This document shows positions 18,702-28,619 of a DNA stretch of 64,000 bases, one piece after another. Each line of letters opens with the position of its first letter. Within the stretch, counting starts at the first letter, position 1. The DNA comes from Saprospiraceae bacterium (GTDB lineage Bacteria > Bacteroidota > Bacteroidia > Chitinophagales > Saprospiraceae). Below the pieces are notes generated by a model. The model was not told the DNA's origin. It made no database searches and saw nothing but the letters and a program-made list of their open reading frames with translations. A program made the translations under genes and the position numbers. Location of the stretch: assembly GCA_016710625.1 (NCBI GenBank), contig JADJVK010000024.1, positions 12,378 through 76,377 of the forward strand. Direction: 5' to 3'.

Positions 18702-21113
18702 TTATTGTTCGATAGCAATTTTTATTACATCCTCCATTTTATTCACATAATGGAATACCATATCCTTAATATAATCTTTAGGAATTTCCTCAATATGTTT
18801 TTTATTGTCACTACAAAGAATTATTTCATTAAGATTTGACCTTTTTGCAGCTAATATTTTTTCTTTAATGCCACCCACTGGTAAAACTTTTCCTCTAAGA
18901 GTGATTTCGCCAGTCATCGCTAAATGTGGTTTTATTTTTTTATTTAATAGCAATGAAGTCAAAGCTGAAAGCATGGTGATACCTGCAGACGGTCCATCTT
19001 TCGGTATTGCTCCCTCTGGAATATGGATATGAATATCTGTTTCATCAAATATTTTTGGATCCAAATGGTATTTGATAGCATTTGCCTTTAAATAGCTCAA
19101 AGCTGTTGTGGCAGATTCTTTCATCACATCACCCAAATTTCCAGTCAATGTCAATTTTCCCTTTCCAGGACTTTTGTTGGATTCTATGAATAAAATATCT
19201 CCACCAACACTTGTCCAAGCCAAACCAACTGCTACTCCTGGCTCTTGAATATCCGAATAAATATCATAATTGAAAGTAGGGGGACCGAGAATTGGTTCCA
19301 CATCTTCCAATTTCAAATGCACTTTTTTGGATGTTCCCATTGCGATTTTTGTAGCCACATTTCTGATAACCGCCGCAATTTGTCTATTTAAAGATCGAAC
19401 TCCTGACTCTCTAGTATATTTTTTGGTAATTAAATCTATTGCATCATCATCAATTTTTAATTGAGATTCCTTTAAACCATGATTCTCTCTTTGTTGTGGT
19501 ACCAAATGTCTTATTGCAATTTCTTTCTTTTCTTCATTTGAATAACCACTAATTTCAATGATTTCCATTCTATCTAACAATGCTGGTTGAATGGTATTTA
19601 AAGAGTTTGCTGTTGCAATGAAAAGCACTTTCGACAAATCATATTCAAAGTCCAGATAATTGTCATGAAAAGTTGTATTTTGCTCTGGGTCAAGCACTTC
19701 TAATAATGCAGAAGAAGGGTCACCTCTAAAATCCTTTCCAATTTTGTCGATTTCATCCAAGATGAAAACGGGATTGGAGGTGCCTGATTTCTTTAAGGAT
19801 TGAAGAATCCTTCCCGGCATAGCACCAATATAGGTTTTACGATGCCCTCTAATCTCCGATTCGTCGTGTAATCCACCCAGTGACATTCTGACATACTTCC
19901 TATTCAAAGCACTAGCTATGGAATTGCCCAAAGACGTTTTACCGACACCTGGAGGACCTACCAAACAAAGTATGGGTGCTTTCATATCCCCTTTGAGCTT
20001 CAAAACTGCTAAATGTTCTATGATTCTTTCCTTTACTTTCTCTAGCCCAAAATGGTCTTTATCCAATACTTTTTTAACATTTTTTAGGTCAAAATTGTCT
20101 TTGCTGTAATTTTCCCAAGGCAAATCCGTCAACAATTCTACATAATTCAGCATTACAGAATATTCTGACATCTGAGGATTCATCCTTCTCAATTTATTGA
20201 TTTCTTTATCAAAAACTTCTTTGGCTTTTATGGGCCAAACAATTTTTTCTGCTTTTTCAATAAACTTAGTAATATCATCCTCTCCTGGTTGGTTGCCAAG
20301 CTCTTCTTGGATGGTTTTTAATTGCTGATTTAAGAAATATTCCCTTTGTTGCTTATCCAAATCAGTCCTTACTTTATTTTCGATTTTGTCTTTCAATTTC
20401 AATAATTGAAGTTCATTATCTAAATTGACAAGTACTTTCTTCGCTTTTTGCTCCAAATTAGAAATTTCTAGTATTTTTTGTTTTTCTTCTATTTTTATTC
20501 CCGAGTTAGAAGCTATAAAATTCAATAGAAAATTATTGTTCGTGATATTTTTTAACATCACAATTGCTTCTGAAGGAATATTATTTGACAGCTCAATGAT
20601 CTGTCTGGATAAATCTTTTATTGAAGAAATCATCGCATCAAATTCCAGCTCATTAATCGGTTTTTCGTAAGATATAGTAGAAATCGCCCCTTGCATATAA
20701 GGAGACTCTGAAACCATATTGTTTAAATAGAAGCGTCTTCTCCCTTGTAAAATAGCAGTAGTAGTGCCATCTGGCATTCTAAGAATCTTCATAATCCGAG
20801 CAATAGTACCAATTCTATAGAGGTCATTATCTGCTGGATTTTCGATTTTAGAATCTATTTGTGATAAGACTCCAATGAGTTTATCACTATCATAAGCTTT
20901 TCTTATCGCTTTGATTGACTTATTTCTTCCCACAGTAATTGGTATCACGATACCTGGGAAAAGTACTGTGTTCTTTAATGCAAGAATGGGAAGTAAATCG
21001 GGTATTACCTCGTCGTTTTTCACTTCTTCTTCATCCTCTAATGTCAAAATTGGAGAATATTCAGTTTCGTCCTCAAATCCGGGCTTTATCAATAAATCGT
21101 CAAACATACTCAT
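18702..21113 (-). CDS. lon: ATP-dependent protease Lon
   Basis: This 803-residue protein is of normal LonA length. It has the N-terminal substrate-binding domain ([19 protein letters not shown]), a coiled middle region, an AAA+ module with Walker [16 protein letters not shown] and Walker [12 protein letters not shown], and the C-terminal peptidase with the Ser-Lys dyad ([11 protein letters not shown] and [19 protein letters not shown]). It degrades misfolded and regulatory proteins in the cytoplasm. A -7-like box (TAATTTTG on the minus strand, 21168-21175) lies about 55 bp before the start. It is followed by a strong terminator, so it is transcribed alone. Identification is unambiguous. Confidence 0.98.
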   Translation of the reverse strand: MSMFDDLLIKPGFEDETEYSPILTLEDEEEVKNDEVIPDLLPILALKNTVLFPGIVIPITVGRNKSIKAIRKAYDSDKLIGVLSQIDSKIENPADNDLYRIGTIARIMKILRMPDGTTTAILQGRRRFYLNNMVSESPYMQGAISTISYEKPINELEFDAMISSIKDLSRQIIELSNNIPSEAIVMLKNITNNNFLLNFIASNSGIKIEEKQKILEISNLEQKAKKVLVNLDNELQLLKLKDKIENKVRTDLDKQQREYFLNQQLKTIQEELGNQPGEDDITKFIEKAEKIVWPIKAKEVFDKEINKLRRMNPQMSEYSVMLNYVELLTDLPWENYSKDNFDLKNVKKVLDKDHFGLEKVKERIIEHLAVLKLKGDMKAPILCLVGPPGVGKTSLGNSIASALNRKYVRMSLGGLHDESEIRGHRKTYIGAMPGRILQSLKKSGTSNPVFILDEIDKIGKDFRGDPSSALLEVLDPEQNTTFHDNYLDFEYDLSKVLFIATANSLNTIQPALLDRMEIIEISGYSNEEKKEIAIRHLVPQQRENHGLKESQLKIDDDAIDLITKKYTRESGVRSLNRQIAAVIRNVATKIAMGTSKKVHLKLEDVEPILGPPTFNYDIYSDIQEPGVAVGLAWTSVGGDILFIESNKSPGKGKLTLTGNLGDVMKESATTALSYLKANAIKYHLDPKIFDETDIHIHIPEGAIPKDGPSAGITMLSALTSLLLNKKIKPHLAMTGEITLRGKVLPVGGIKEKILAAKRSNLNEIILCSDNKKHIEEIPKDYIKDMVFHYVNKMEDVIKIAIEQ

Positions 21114-21167
21114 AGGACAAATTTTTTATAATTTAAAAGTAATAATCGACAACTATTATGCCATCCA

Positions 21168-21175
21168 CAAAATTA
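21168..21175 (-). promoter_or_regulatory. possible -7 box of lon
   Basis: The minus strand reads TAATTTTG, an exact TAnnTTTG match, 55 bp before the lon start. No -33 TTG was found at the right distance. Confidence 0.35.
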
Positions 21176-21296
21176 TAATTTTCAGTTCATTTTTGACATT
21201 TTTTGATAATATATAATAAATTTATCTGCAATTTTGTCAGTTGATAGTCATTTTTTTGGAAGGATTCAGTTTCTTTGTGTTTGAAAAGATGGAATA

Positions 21297-22439
21297 ATGA
21301 GTAATTTGAATAAGAAATTAGGTATTTTAGGTGGCGGGCAATTGGGAAAAATGCTTTGCCAAGCAGCTAGCATTTGGTCTATAAAGACATTGGTGATGGA
21401 TAAATCGGATTATCCTGCTAGTGATATTGCATCAGAATATTTTGTTGGGGATATAAATTCGGAAGCCGATGTGTTGAATTTTGGAAGAAAAGTAGATGTA
21501 CTTACCATAGAAATTGAGCATGTCAACCTAGCTGCATTATTTCAATTGGAATTGGAAGGGGTTGAGATTCATCCAAAACCATCGGCACTGAAATTGATAA
21601 AAGACAAGGGTTTCCAAAAACAATTTTATAAAAAAAATAATATAGAAACTGCTCCTTTTGAGCTTTTCGAGTCAAAAGAGGCTATTTCTCAAGCTATACA
21701 TTATGGTGTTTTGAATTTTCCTTTTGTTCAAAAGACAAGGAGTGGCGGATATGATGGGAAGGGAGTGAGTGTTATCAAATCTGAAGCTGACCTTAGTTTG
21801 ATAATGGATGCCCCCTCAGTTATCGAACAATTAGCGAATATTGAAATGGAAATTGCAGTAATAGCTGCTAGAAATAAATCTGGAGAAATTAAATGTTTTG
21901 ATACGGTTGGTATGGAATTTCACGGCGATGCTAATTTGGTGGAAGAATTAATTTGCCCTGCCAATATTTCTCTAAAAATTGATGAAAAAGCCAAGCAAAT
22001 TGCGGCTGAAATAATAGAGAAAATGGATATTTGTGGTTTATTGGCTGTAGAATTTTTTTACAATAAGGATGGCTCTTTATGGGTGAATGAAGTTGCTCCG
22101 AGACCCCACAATTCGGGTCATCATACAATTGAAAATGCCTATACCTCTCAATATCAACAACATATAAGAGGAGTGATGGATTTTCCATTAGGAGATACCA
22201 CTACACGTTGTCCTGCCATGTTGCTCAATTTATTAGGCTCAGAAGGTTATTCTGGGGATGCAATTTATCAAGGATTTGAGGAAGTTGTAGCTATTAAAGG
22301 TGTATTTCCACATCTTTACGGCAAAAAAGAAACCAAACCTTTCCGTAAGATGGGTCATATTACCATAATCGGGGAACAAATGGCGGATATTCAACAAAAA
22401 GCCGCTTTGGTAAAAAAGAAATTGAAAGTGGTAGCTTAA
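21297..22439 (+). CDS. purK: N5-carboxyaminoimidazole ribonucleotide synthase
   Basis: This 380-residue ATP-grasp enzyme converts AIR, bicarbonate and ATP to N5-CAIR in purine synthesis. The N-terminus KLGILGGGQLGKMLCQAA is the PurK hallmark. The ATP-grasp region includes VQKTRSGGYDGKGV and LAVEFFYNKDGSLWVNEVAPRPHNSGHHT, with the metal-binding Glu/Asn and the PurK-specific RPHNSGH. Length is typical. It is divergent from lon and convergent with the hydroxyproline operon. PurE is not adjacent. No frame problem and no obvious regulatory site were seen. Confidence 0.97.
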   Translation: MSNLNKKLGILGGGQLGKMLCQAASIWSIKTLVMDKSDYPASDIASEYFVGDINSEADVLNFGRKVDVLTIEIEHVNLAALFQLELEGVEIHPKPSALKLIKDKGFQKQFYKKNNIETAPFELFESKEAISQAIHYGVLNFPFVQKTRSGGYDGKGVSVIKSEADLSLIMDAPSVIEQLANIEMEIAVIAARNKSGEIKCFDTVGMEFHGDANLVEELICPANISLKIDEKAKQIAAEIIEKMDICGLLAVEFFYNKDGSLWVNEVAPRPHNSGHHTIENAYTSQYQQHIRGVMDFPLGDTTTRCPAMLLNLLGSEGYSGDAIYQGFEEVVAIKGVFPHLYGKKETKPFRKMGHITIIGEQMADIQQKAALVKKKLKVVA

Positions 22440-22478
22440 CTAAACTTTATTATAAAAAAAACAATAATGACCTTATTC

Positions 22479-23720
22479 CTAAAATCTATCTACTCTAAAA
22501 CCTTCAATATCAATTTCAGGTTTTTGCTCTGCTACCAAATCAGCTACTATTTTTCCAGTTCCAGCAGCTAAGGATAATCGAACCATTGCATGGGCACCAG
22601 CAATTGTAACATTCTTAAATTGTGGCACCTTATCTATATAAGGCAAACCATCTGGAGAAAGAGGACGGAATCCATAGCCAGCCGCTTCAATTTTGGGTGC
22701 TGGTAAATTTAAGTTTTTGTAATATAAATTGGCAGCATCATAAATAGCCAGTATCCTTTTGGGAAGGGTTGGGCTATCTGTTCCACTTATTTCCATCGTA
22801 CCACCCATCCTTAAATCTTCGCCAAGAGGCGTCATTGCACATCGATGGTCCACTAAAATTGCTGGGTATTTTAAATTTCTTTCTACTTTTTTATACGTGA
22901 AACTATAGCCTTTTCCTCCTTGCATCAGCAGCGGAATATTTAATTTTTTACACAATTCTAAATTCCATACGCCTCCAGCCAACACCACATGATCGGTATT
23001 AATGGTCGCTTCAGAAGTAGAAATACGGACAATTTTTTTATTTTCTATTTCAAAATCTGTCACTTCAGATTGGTTCAAAATCATGACTCCTCTCTCAATC
23101 AAATAATTGTATAAGGTATTCATGAATTCCCCTGGATGCAAGTGGCAATCATCATAATACATCGCAGCGCCTAAAATATCTAGTTCAACATCTGGTTCTA
23201 AATCTTGAACTTGGTTTTTGGTCAAAATTTCAGCTTTCAAATGGTATTTTTTTGCATCATGGAGCATTTCGATTTCATGTTTTTCAGTTTCTTTATTTTT
23301 ATAGAGCATCAAACACCCTTTTTCTTCCATTCTAAATTGATTGCCAATTGTATTTTTTATATCAATGGTCAATTCTCTAGAATAATTCAAAATAGCAGAT
23401 AAATAGGGGGTGTTTTGAGCGACTTTTTTCTCATTGGCACTTTTATAAAATGCCAGACCCCATTTGACCAAATCCATATCAAAACGAGGTTTGATATAAA
23501 AAGGGGAAGTACTACTCAGCATCCATCTCATGCCTTTTGCGACGATTCCAGGTGTGGCTAAAGGCACAAAATGACTAGGCGAAATATATCCAGCATTCAC
23601 ATAAGAAGCACCTTGATTGAAATTTCCTTTATCGATCACAATGACTTGGAATCCAGCTTTGTTTAAATAATAAGCACTACAAAGCCCAATTAAACCTCCA
23701 CCAATAACTGTTACTTTCAT
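22479..23720 (-). CDS. FAD-dependent D-amino-acid oxidase, probable cis-4-hydroxy-D-proline oxidase
   Basis: The start at 23720 (MKVTVIGGGLIGLCSAYYL) is preferred over the upstream in-frame ATG at 23768. It gives the dinucleotide-binding GxGxxG at the very N-terminus and sits 1 bp after the epimerase stop. The 413-residue protein is DadA-like: Rossmann motif, then NAGYISPSHFVPLATPG (typical of DadA and hydroxyproline oxidases), and the C-terminal GYGFRPLSPDGLPYI and TIAGAHAMVRLSLAAGTGK FAD-binding segments. In the hydroxyproline pathway this enzyme oxidises cis-4-hydroxy-D-proline to 1-pyrroline-4-hydroxy-2-carboxylate and passes electrons on. The other pathway enzymes lie in the same operon, so this role is well supported. 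General D-amino-acid oxidation is the alternative. Confidence 0.88.
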   Translation of the reverse strand: MKVTVIGGGLIGLCSAYYLNKAGFQVIVIDKGNFNQGASYVNAGYISPSHFVPLATPGIVAKGMRWMLSSTSPFYIKPRFDMDLVKWGLAFYKSANEKKVAQNTPYLSAILNYSRELTIDIKNTIGNQFRMEEKGCLMLYKNKETEKHEIEMLHDAKKYHLKAEILTKNQVQDLEPDVELDILGAAMYYDDCHLHPGEFMNTLYNYLIERGVMILNQSEVTDFEIENKKIVRISTSEATINTDHVVLAGGVWNLELCKKLNIPLLMQGGKGYSFTYKKVERNLKYPAILVDHRCAMTPLGEDLRMGGTMEISGTDSPTLPKRILAIYDAANLYYKNLNLPAPKIEAAGYGFRPLSPDGLPYIDKVPQFKNVTIAGAHAMVRLSLAAGTGKIVADLVAEQKPEIDIEGFRVDRF

Positions 23721-23721
23721 A

Positions 23722-24726
23722 TTATAATACTTGAAAACCGAATGCATAAGGGTCATCTTCTGGATCAATGCTTATAGTATTTTCACCATAAATCCTTGCC
23801 CATCCCTCTATACTTGGTTGGATATATTTTTTGTTAAATAAAACACCTTCTTTTTCTATTCTCCCAATAAATTTACTCCCAATAATGCTTTCATGAATAA
23901 ATTCATCCCCTTTTTTCAATTTCCCTTTTGCATACCATTGTGCCATTCTTGCTGAGGTTCCGGTGCCACAAGGCGAACGGTCAATAGCTTTGTCTCCATA
24001 AAACACTGCATTCCTAGCAGTAGCAGTGGGATCAATTACTTTTCCTGTCCAAAGAATATGAGTACAGGTATGAATATTTGGATTTTCTGGGTGAATAAAT
24101 TCATATTTTTGGTTAATTGCAGTTCTTAATACTCTTGACCAATGTATGAGTTGATCAACAGGATAATGCTCCAATCCTTTAAAGTTTTTTTGTACATCAA
24201 TGATTGCATAAAAGTTGCCACCATAACTTACATCAAATACAATTTCTCCCAATCCCAGACAATCAACTGTCAGTGCTTCGGAATGTAGAAAAGCAGCAAT
24301 ATTCGTTAGTTTTACACTTTTGACCTGATTATTGACTTCATTATATTCAATAAGTACTAAACCAGCAGGAGTTTCCATCCTAACCTGCCCTTTAATTTTT
24401 GGAATTATCAACCCTTTTTCAATTGCAATTGTTATCGTTCCAATCGTTCCATGACCACACATCGGTAAGCATCCGCTAGTTTCGATGAACAAAACACCTA
24501 CATCATTTTCTGGATCGGAAGGCGGGTATAAAATACTGCCACTCATCATATCGTGTCCCCTCGGCTCAAACATCAATCCTTTTCGAATCCAATCGTATTC
24601 TTTCAAAAAGTGCATCCTTTTTTCACTCATATTCGCTCCTATCAATTTTGGACGACCAGATTGTACCAATCTTACAGGATTGCCACAAGTATGAGCATCG
24701 ATGCACTTAAATATGTGTTTTGCCAT
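23722..24726 (-). CDS. 4-hydroxyproline 2-epimerase
   Basis: This 334-residue member of the proline racemase superfamily has both catalytic cysteines: Cys90 in LPMCGHGTIGT and Cys253 in RSPCGTGTSARMA. Two cysteines mean a true epimerase or racemase; the related hydroxyproline dehydratases replace the second with Thr. It interconverts trans-4-hydroxy-L-proline and cis-4-hydroxy-D-proline in the cytoplasm. Its ATG abuts the stop of the upstream dehydrogenase gene and its stop is 1 bp from the oxidase start, so all three are translationally coupled. Neighbours strongly favour hydroxyproline over proline as substrate. The protein is intact. Confidence 0.93.
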   Translation of the reverse strand: MAKHIFKCIDAHTCGNPVRLVQSGRPKLIGANMSEKRMHFLKEYDWIRKGLMFEPRGHDMMSGSILYPPSDPENDVGVLFIETSGCLPMCGHGTIGTITIAIEKGLIIPKIKGQVRMETPAGLVLIEYNEVNNQVKSVKLTNIAAFLHSEALTVDCLGLGEIVFDVSYGGNFYAIIDVQKNFKGLEHYPVDQLIHWSRVLRTAINQKYEFIHPENPNIHTCTHILWTGKVIDPTATARNAVFYGDKAIDRSPCGTGTSARMAQWYAKGKLKKGDEFIHESIIGSKFIGRIEKEGVLFNKKYIQPSIEGWARIYGENTISIDPEDDPYAFGFQVL

Positions 24727-26193
24727 CTATAGTTTACTATTGGTTAATTGATTATTCACGGTTCTCCAAATACCCAAAGGGTTTTCATTTTTCAATTCAT
24801 CTGGTAAATAATGATTTTGAGCATTTTGGTAGGTTAGTGGTCTTGCAAATCTTTTGATGGCATCGGCACCTACAGATGTAAATCTACTATCTGTTGTTGC
24901 TGGATAAGGTCCCCCATGTTGCATGGATAAACAAACTTCCACACCAGTAGGTACAGTATTGAAATTCAATCTACCACAAATCATTTTTAGGGCATCAATA
25001 GCAGTATTATTGGCTTGAATATCCTCATTTTCTGCAAAAACGGAGCAAGTTAATTGTCCTTGGATACTATCTATCAAATGCTTCAATTGTCTTTCATTAT
25101 CGTATTTAATCACTAAAGCCATAGGACCAAAGACTTCTTCGTGCAAAACAGGATTGCCAATAAAAGTAAATGCATCACAAGTGATAATTGTTGGTTTCAC
25201 TTGTAAAGCTTCGATTGGATGTTTATTTGTAGTCAATACTGCAACATTCGGCTGATGAATATGTAAGGCACTATTTTCCAAATAATTTTTGTAAATACCG
25301 GAATGCAAAAGATTCGCAGGAATAATCTGATCGATATTATCTGCTAATTTTTGGATGAATAAATCGCAATTCTCAGAATTTTGAATGAAAACCAACCCTG
25401 GTTTGGTACAAAATTGCCCCATGCCCAAAGTGATAGAATCTGCTAATTGACTGGCTAATTGAGCGGAATGATTTTTCAAATAATTTTCAAAAATAAAAAC
25501 TGGATTGGTTGACCCCATTTCAGCAAAAACAGGGATGGGCTCTTTCCTTTTATTGGCATAATCAAAAATGGCTTTTCCGCCTTTCAATGAACCCGTAAAC
25601 CCAACAGCTTTGATATAATTGTATTGGACTATTTCTTCAATTTGTTGAAAATCATCACAATAGATATGTTGAAAAATATTTTTGTCCAAATTGCATTTTT
25701 CTAATGCTTTCCAAATTGCTTGGGCAACCAAATCGGAAGTTTTAGGATGAGCAGGATGTGCTTTAACGACCACACTGCAACCAGCTGCAAAGGCACTTGC
25801 TGTATCGCCACCAGCAGTAGAATAGGCAAAAGGAAAATTGCTTGCTCCAAAAACCAAAACTGGACCCAAAGGTTCCATTGTTTTTCTCAAATCTAGTTTA
25901 GGTGGATTTCTATCTTTGTCCCCCAAATCGATACTGAGGTTCATCCATTGGCAGGATTCAGTAGCATCGGCATAACTATTCAATTGAAAAATAGTGCGAT
26001 TTTTTTCATTATTAAGTCTGGCAACTGTCAAATTTGTTTCTTCGGCAGCAGTTTGGATTAAAATTTCACCTAACAAATCGATTTCTTTCGCTATTTGCCG
26101 AAGGAGGTCAGCCCTCTCTTTTATCGTCGTTTTTCGGTATTTCAGAAAACCTTCCCAACTATGGTATAAGTTTGCAACAATTTCTTTATCCAT
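24727..26193 (-). CDS. alpha-ketoglutarate semialdehyde dehydrogenase
   Basis: This 488-residue aldehyde dehydrogenase has the sub-family signatures GASNFPFAYSTAGGDTASA and VVKAHPAHPKTS (cofactor binding), the general base Glu in VFAEMGSTNPVF, and the catalytic Cys in LGMGQFCTKPG near residue 265. These match the KGSADH group that oxidises 2,5-dioxopentanoate to 2-oxoglutarate, which is the last step of hydroxyproline degradation and feeds the TCA cycle. The gene is packed between the deaminase (stop 1 bp away) and the epimerase (adjacent). Sugar-acid pathways also use this enzyme, but the surrounding genes point to hydroxyproline. Confidence 0.92.
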   Translation of the reverse strand: MDKEIVANLYHSWEGFLKYRKTTIKERADLLRQIAKEIDLLGEILIQTAAEETNLTVARLNNEKNRTIFQLNSYADATESCQWMNLSIDLGDKDRNPPKLDLRKTMEPLGPVLVFGASNFPFAYSTAGGDTASAFAAGCSVVVKAHPAHPKTSDLVAQAIWKALEKCNLDKNIFQHIYCDDFQQIEEIVQYNYIKAVGFTGSLKGGKAIFDYANKRKEPIPVFAEMGSTNPVFIFENYLKNHSAQLASQLADSITLGMGQFCTKPGLVFIQNSENCDLFIQKLADNIDQIIPANLLHSGIYKNYLENSALHIHQPNVAVLTTNKHPIEALQVKPTIITCDAFTFIGNPVLHEEVFGPMALVIKYDNERQLKHLIDSIQGQLTCSVFAENEDIQANNTAIDALKMICGRLNFNTVPTGVEVCLSMQHGGPYPATTDSRFTSVGADAIKRFARPLTYQNAQNHYLPDELKNENPLGIWRTVNNQLTNSKL

Positions 26194-26194
26194 T

Positions 26195-27092
26195 TTATGG
26201 TCTATTTTTCAATGATTTATGAATGATGGCAAGTATTTTTTCTCTTTCTGCTCCCTTTAAAGTTAATCTTGGGGCTCTAACAAATTCACTTCCTATTCCT
26301 AATTCCGATTCACACAATTTTATGTATTGTACTAGTTTGGGGTGAATATCTAATTCTAAAAGTGGCAAAAACCACCTGTATAATTGTAGTGCCTTAGATA
26401 ATGTCACCCGATTTTATCCAATTGTAAATTGACACAGTTTCTTTTGGAAAGGCACAAACCAAACCAGCTACCCATCCATCGGCACCCATACATAAAGATT
26501 CCATGGCTAATGTATCCACACCACATAGAATTTTGAATCTATCTCCAAATTGATTTTTCATTCTAGTAACATTGCTAATATCTCTTGTTGATTCTTTAAC
26601 TGCTTGAATATTAGCATTTTGTTGAAGAATTTCAAACATTTCCAAAGTGACTTCTATTTTATAATCCACAGGATTGTTATAAATCATGATGGGCAAATCT
26701 GTGGATTTAGCAATGGTTTGGAAGTAGGTGATAGTTTCTAAATGATCGCTTTTATATCGCATCGGTGGCAAAACCATCAAGCCATCAGCACCCCAATCTT
26801 TTGCATATTTAGCTTGTCGAATGGCTTCTTTGGTAGAACCTTCAGCAATATTGAGAATGACAGGAATCTTTTGAGCTACTATTTCTAAAGTGTATTTCAC
26901 AAGTGCTTCTTTTTCAGCCAATTCTAAAACGGATGCCTCTCCTAAAGTGCCACCTAAAACAATTCCGTGAACGCCACTTTGGATTTGCAGCTCTAAGTTT
27001 TTGCCAAATAAATCCAGATCCAATGTATCATTTTGGGTGAATTTCGTGGTCAATGCTGGAAAAACACCTTCCCAAACTACTTTCATGCTCAA
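26195..27092 (-). pseudogene. DapA-like 1-pyrroline-4-hydroxy-2-carboxylate deaminase, split by a frameshift
   Basis: Two fragments (26394-27092 and 26195-26407) overlap in different frames and together make about 298 residues, the normal length of the dihydrodipicolinate synthase/NAL superfamily. The N-terminal part has GGTLGEASVL, the Tyr of MIYNNPVDYK and the Schiff-base Lys in IQAVKESTRDIS. The C-terminal part is the conserved ALQLYRWFLPLLELD helix. The break lies in ATTATCTAAGG. Dropping one base gives GDISKALQLYRWF, which aligns with family sequences. In this operon the enzyme should deaminate 1-pyrroline-4-hydroxy-2-carboxylate to alpha-ketoglutarate semialdehyde. The break is not in a homopolymer, so error and true mutation are both possible. 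Confidence 0.82.
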
Positions 27093-27097
27093 TATTT

Positions 27098-28486
27098 TTA
27101 AGAATTTTGTTTCACAATAAATTTACTACTTCTATGCCTATTTTTGATAATCGTTTTTAAAATTACAATCAAAATTCCTGTAACAACACTGATAATTAAG
27201 CAAAAAGCTAAATCCGGCTGTGCATTCATAATATTTGAAATTGGAAACATAGTGATTTTTGGAATGATATAAAGCCAAGATAAAGGGATGATTATCCCTA
27301 CAAAAAGCTGGTAATAGGACACAAAATTAAAATTGAAGTGGATGGGGTATTTAAATTTTTTCCATAATTTGAAATAGACAAATAGTTCATAGAGCGACCA
27401 AATCGTCCATAATAAGTATAAAATTCTAAAAACAATTTCATAAGGAAAATGTAACCGCTTTTTATTTTTGAACATTAAATTCAGCAAGGAATCATTCAAA
27501 TTATCCACCATTGTCAAAGAATTGATATTGGACAAAATGACAATTGCATTATTTTCATTCGGAAGCAATGTAATTCTTGAGCTAAAATTCGGTTTGATAC
27601 CCCAATGGAAATAAGTGTCATTGTTTTCCCAATTTCCTGAATACCAGCCCATTGCATATCTGAAGTATTTTGGTCTGAAAAGCATTTCGAACTTTTCAGG
27701 TTTTAGCAACGTCTGGCTATCTATTTTTGCTTCGTTCAACATAAATTTTGCCCATACCAACAAATCTTTGGTGCAAGATTGAACTCCTGCAGTTGGAAAA
27801 GACCATTCATCACGGTTCATTTTTTTGGAATAAACGGGTATTCCAAACCAATATTGATAGCCATATGTTTCTAAATTGCTATCAACAAAATCAGTATTTT
27901 TAAGTTGTAGTGGCGTATTGATATATTCATTTTGAAGCTCATTCATGTTTTTTGAAATAATCGTTTTCATCACAAATCCCAAAAGCTGATAATTCAAAGC
28001 GGAATAATGGAATTCTGTACCAGGCTCATCAATTAAAGTGATTGTGGAAAAGAATGCTTTAATTTGCTCTAAATCATTTACTTTTAAGGAATTAAAACCC
28101 AATTCTCTGGTAAATCCACTGGTTTGGTTGAGCAAATTTCGAATGGTTATGAGTTTTGCTGCTTCTTTATTTTTCAAGGTAAACCAAGGCAAATAGTAAT
28201 CGACTGTTCTATCTAAATTAATAACTCCTGATTCTGATAATTTTAATATTAAATAAGAAGTGAAAGCACTTGACATATCCCCAATTGGAAATGCTTTGGT
28301 TCCTAAAGTATCTGATTTGTTTGATGAAAAATAAATATTGTTATTGTAAATAATACCAACAGAAATATCCGGTGATTTGTAATAATCACTATAATACTTT
28401 ACGATTTCATCCAATTGTTTTTGGTCAAAAGCATTTACTTGAATCGAAGTAAGTAATATATATAAAAAAAAGAGTAGTTTCTTCAA
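27098..28486 (-). CDS. membrane-anchored beta-lactamase/PBP-like protein lacking catalytic residues
   Basis: This 462-residue protein starts with a signal peptide (LLFFLYILLTSIQVNA). The domain that follows is clearly of the class C beta-lactamase/serine hydrolase fold: LLNQTSGF, IDEPGTEFHYSALNY, and FHWGIKPNFSS in place of the HxG motif. The nucleophile motif SxxK is replaced: the family's FxIGSxSK reads FPIGDMSSAF here, giving Asp70 for Ser and Ser73 for Lys. The YxN motif reads Tyr161-Ser-Ala163. So it should be enzymatically dead in the usual sense. Three to four C-terminal transmembrane segments follow (for example YQLFVGIIIPLSWLYI). It lies 5 bp upstream of the deaminase and heads the hydroxyproline operon. 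A peptide- or ligand-sensing role is a guess. Confidence 0.82.
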   Translation of the reverse strand: MKKLLFFLYILLTSIQVNAFDQKQLDEIVKYYSDYYKSPDISVGIIYNNNIYFSSNKSDTLGTKAFPIGDMSSAFTSYLILKLSESGVINLDRTVDYYLPWFTLKNKEAAKLITIRNLLNQTSGFTRELGFNSLKVNDLEQIKAFFSTITLIDEPGTEFHYSALNYQLLGFVMKTIISKNMNELQNEYINTPLQLKNTDFVDSNLETYGYQYWFGIPVYSKKMNRDEWSFPTAGVQSCTKDLLVWAKFMLNEAKIDSQTLLKPEKFEMLFRPKYFRYAMGWYSGNWENNDTYFHWGIKPNFSSRITLLPNENNAIVILSNINSLTMVDNLNDSLLNLMFKNKKRLHFPYEIVFRILYLLWTIWSLYELFVYFKLWKKFKYPIHFNFNFVSYYQLFVGIIIPLSWLYIIPKITMFPISNIMNAQPDLAFCLIISVVTGILIVILKTIIKNRHRSSKFIVKQNS

Positions 28487-28538
28487 TCTTTAAATGTTAA
28501 TTATTTCCAAATATTTTAAAAAAATGAACTTTTTTAAT

Positions 28539-28546
28539 TAGTTTTG
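28539..28546 (+). promoter_or_regulatory. possible -7 box (TAGTTTTG)
   Basis: An exact TAnnTTTG match 74 bp before the small gene at 28620. The divergent hydroxyproline operon begins at 28486, so its promoter must also lie in this 130-bp gap, where I saw no clear minus-strand box. Confidence 0.35.
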
Positions 28547-28619
28547 TAAAATTATTATAAATCTATGCAACTATTCATCATTTTAAGTTGTCTTTATTAA
28601 TAATAATTAAAATCTTAAT

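Noticed and set aside
22479..24726. D-proline or D-alanine catabolism instead of hydroxyproline
   Set aside because: The DapA-like deaminase and KGSADH in the same operon fit only the hydroxyproline route.
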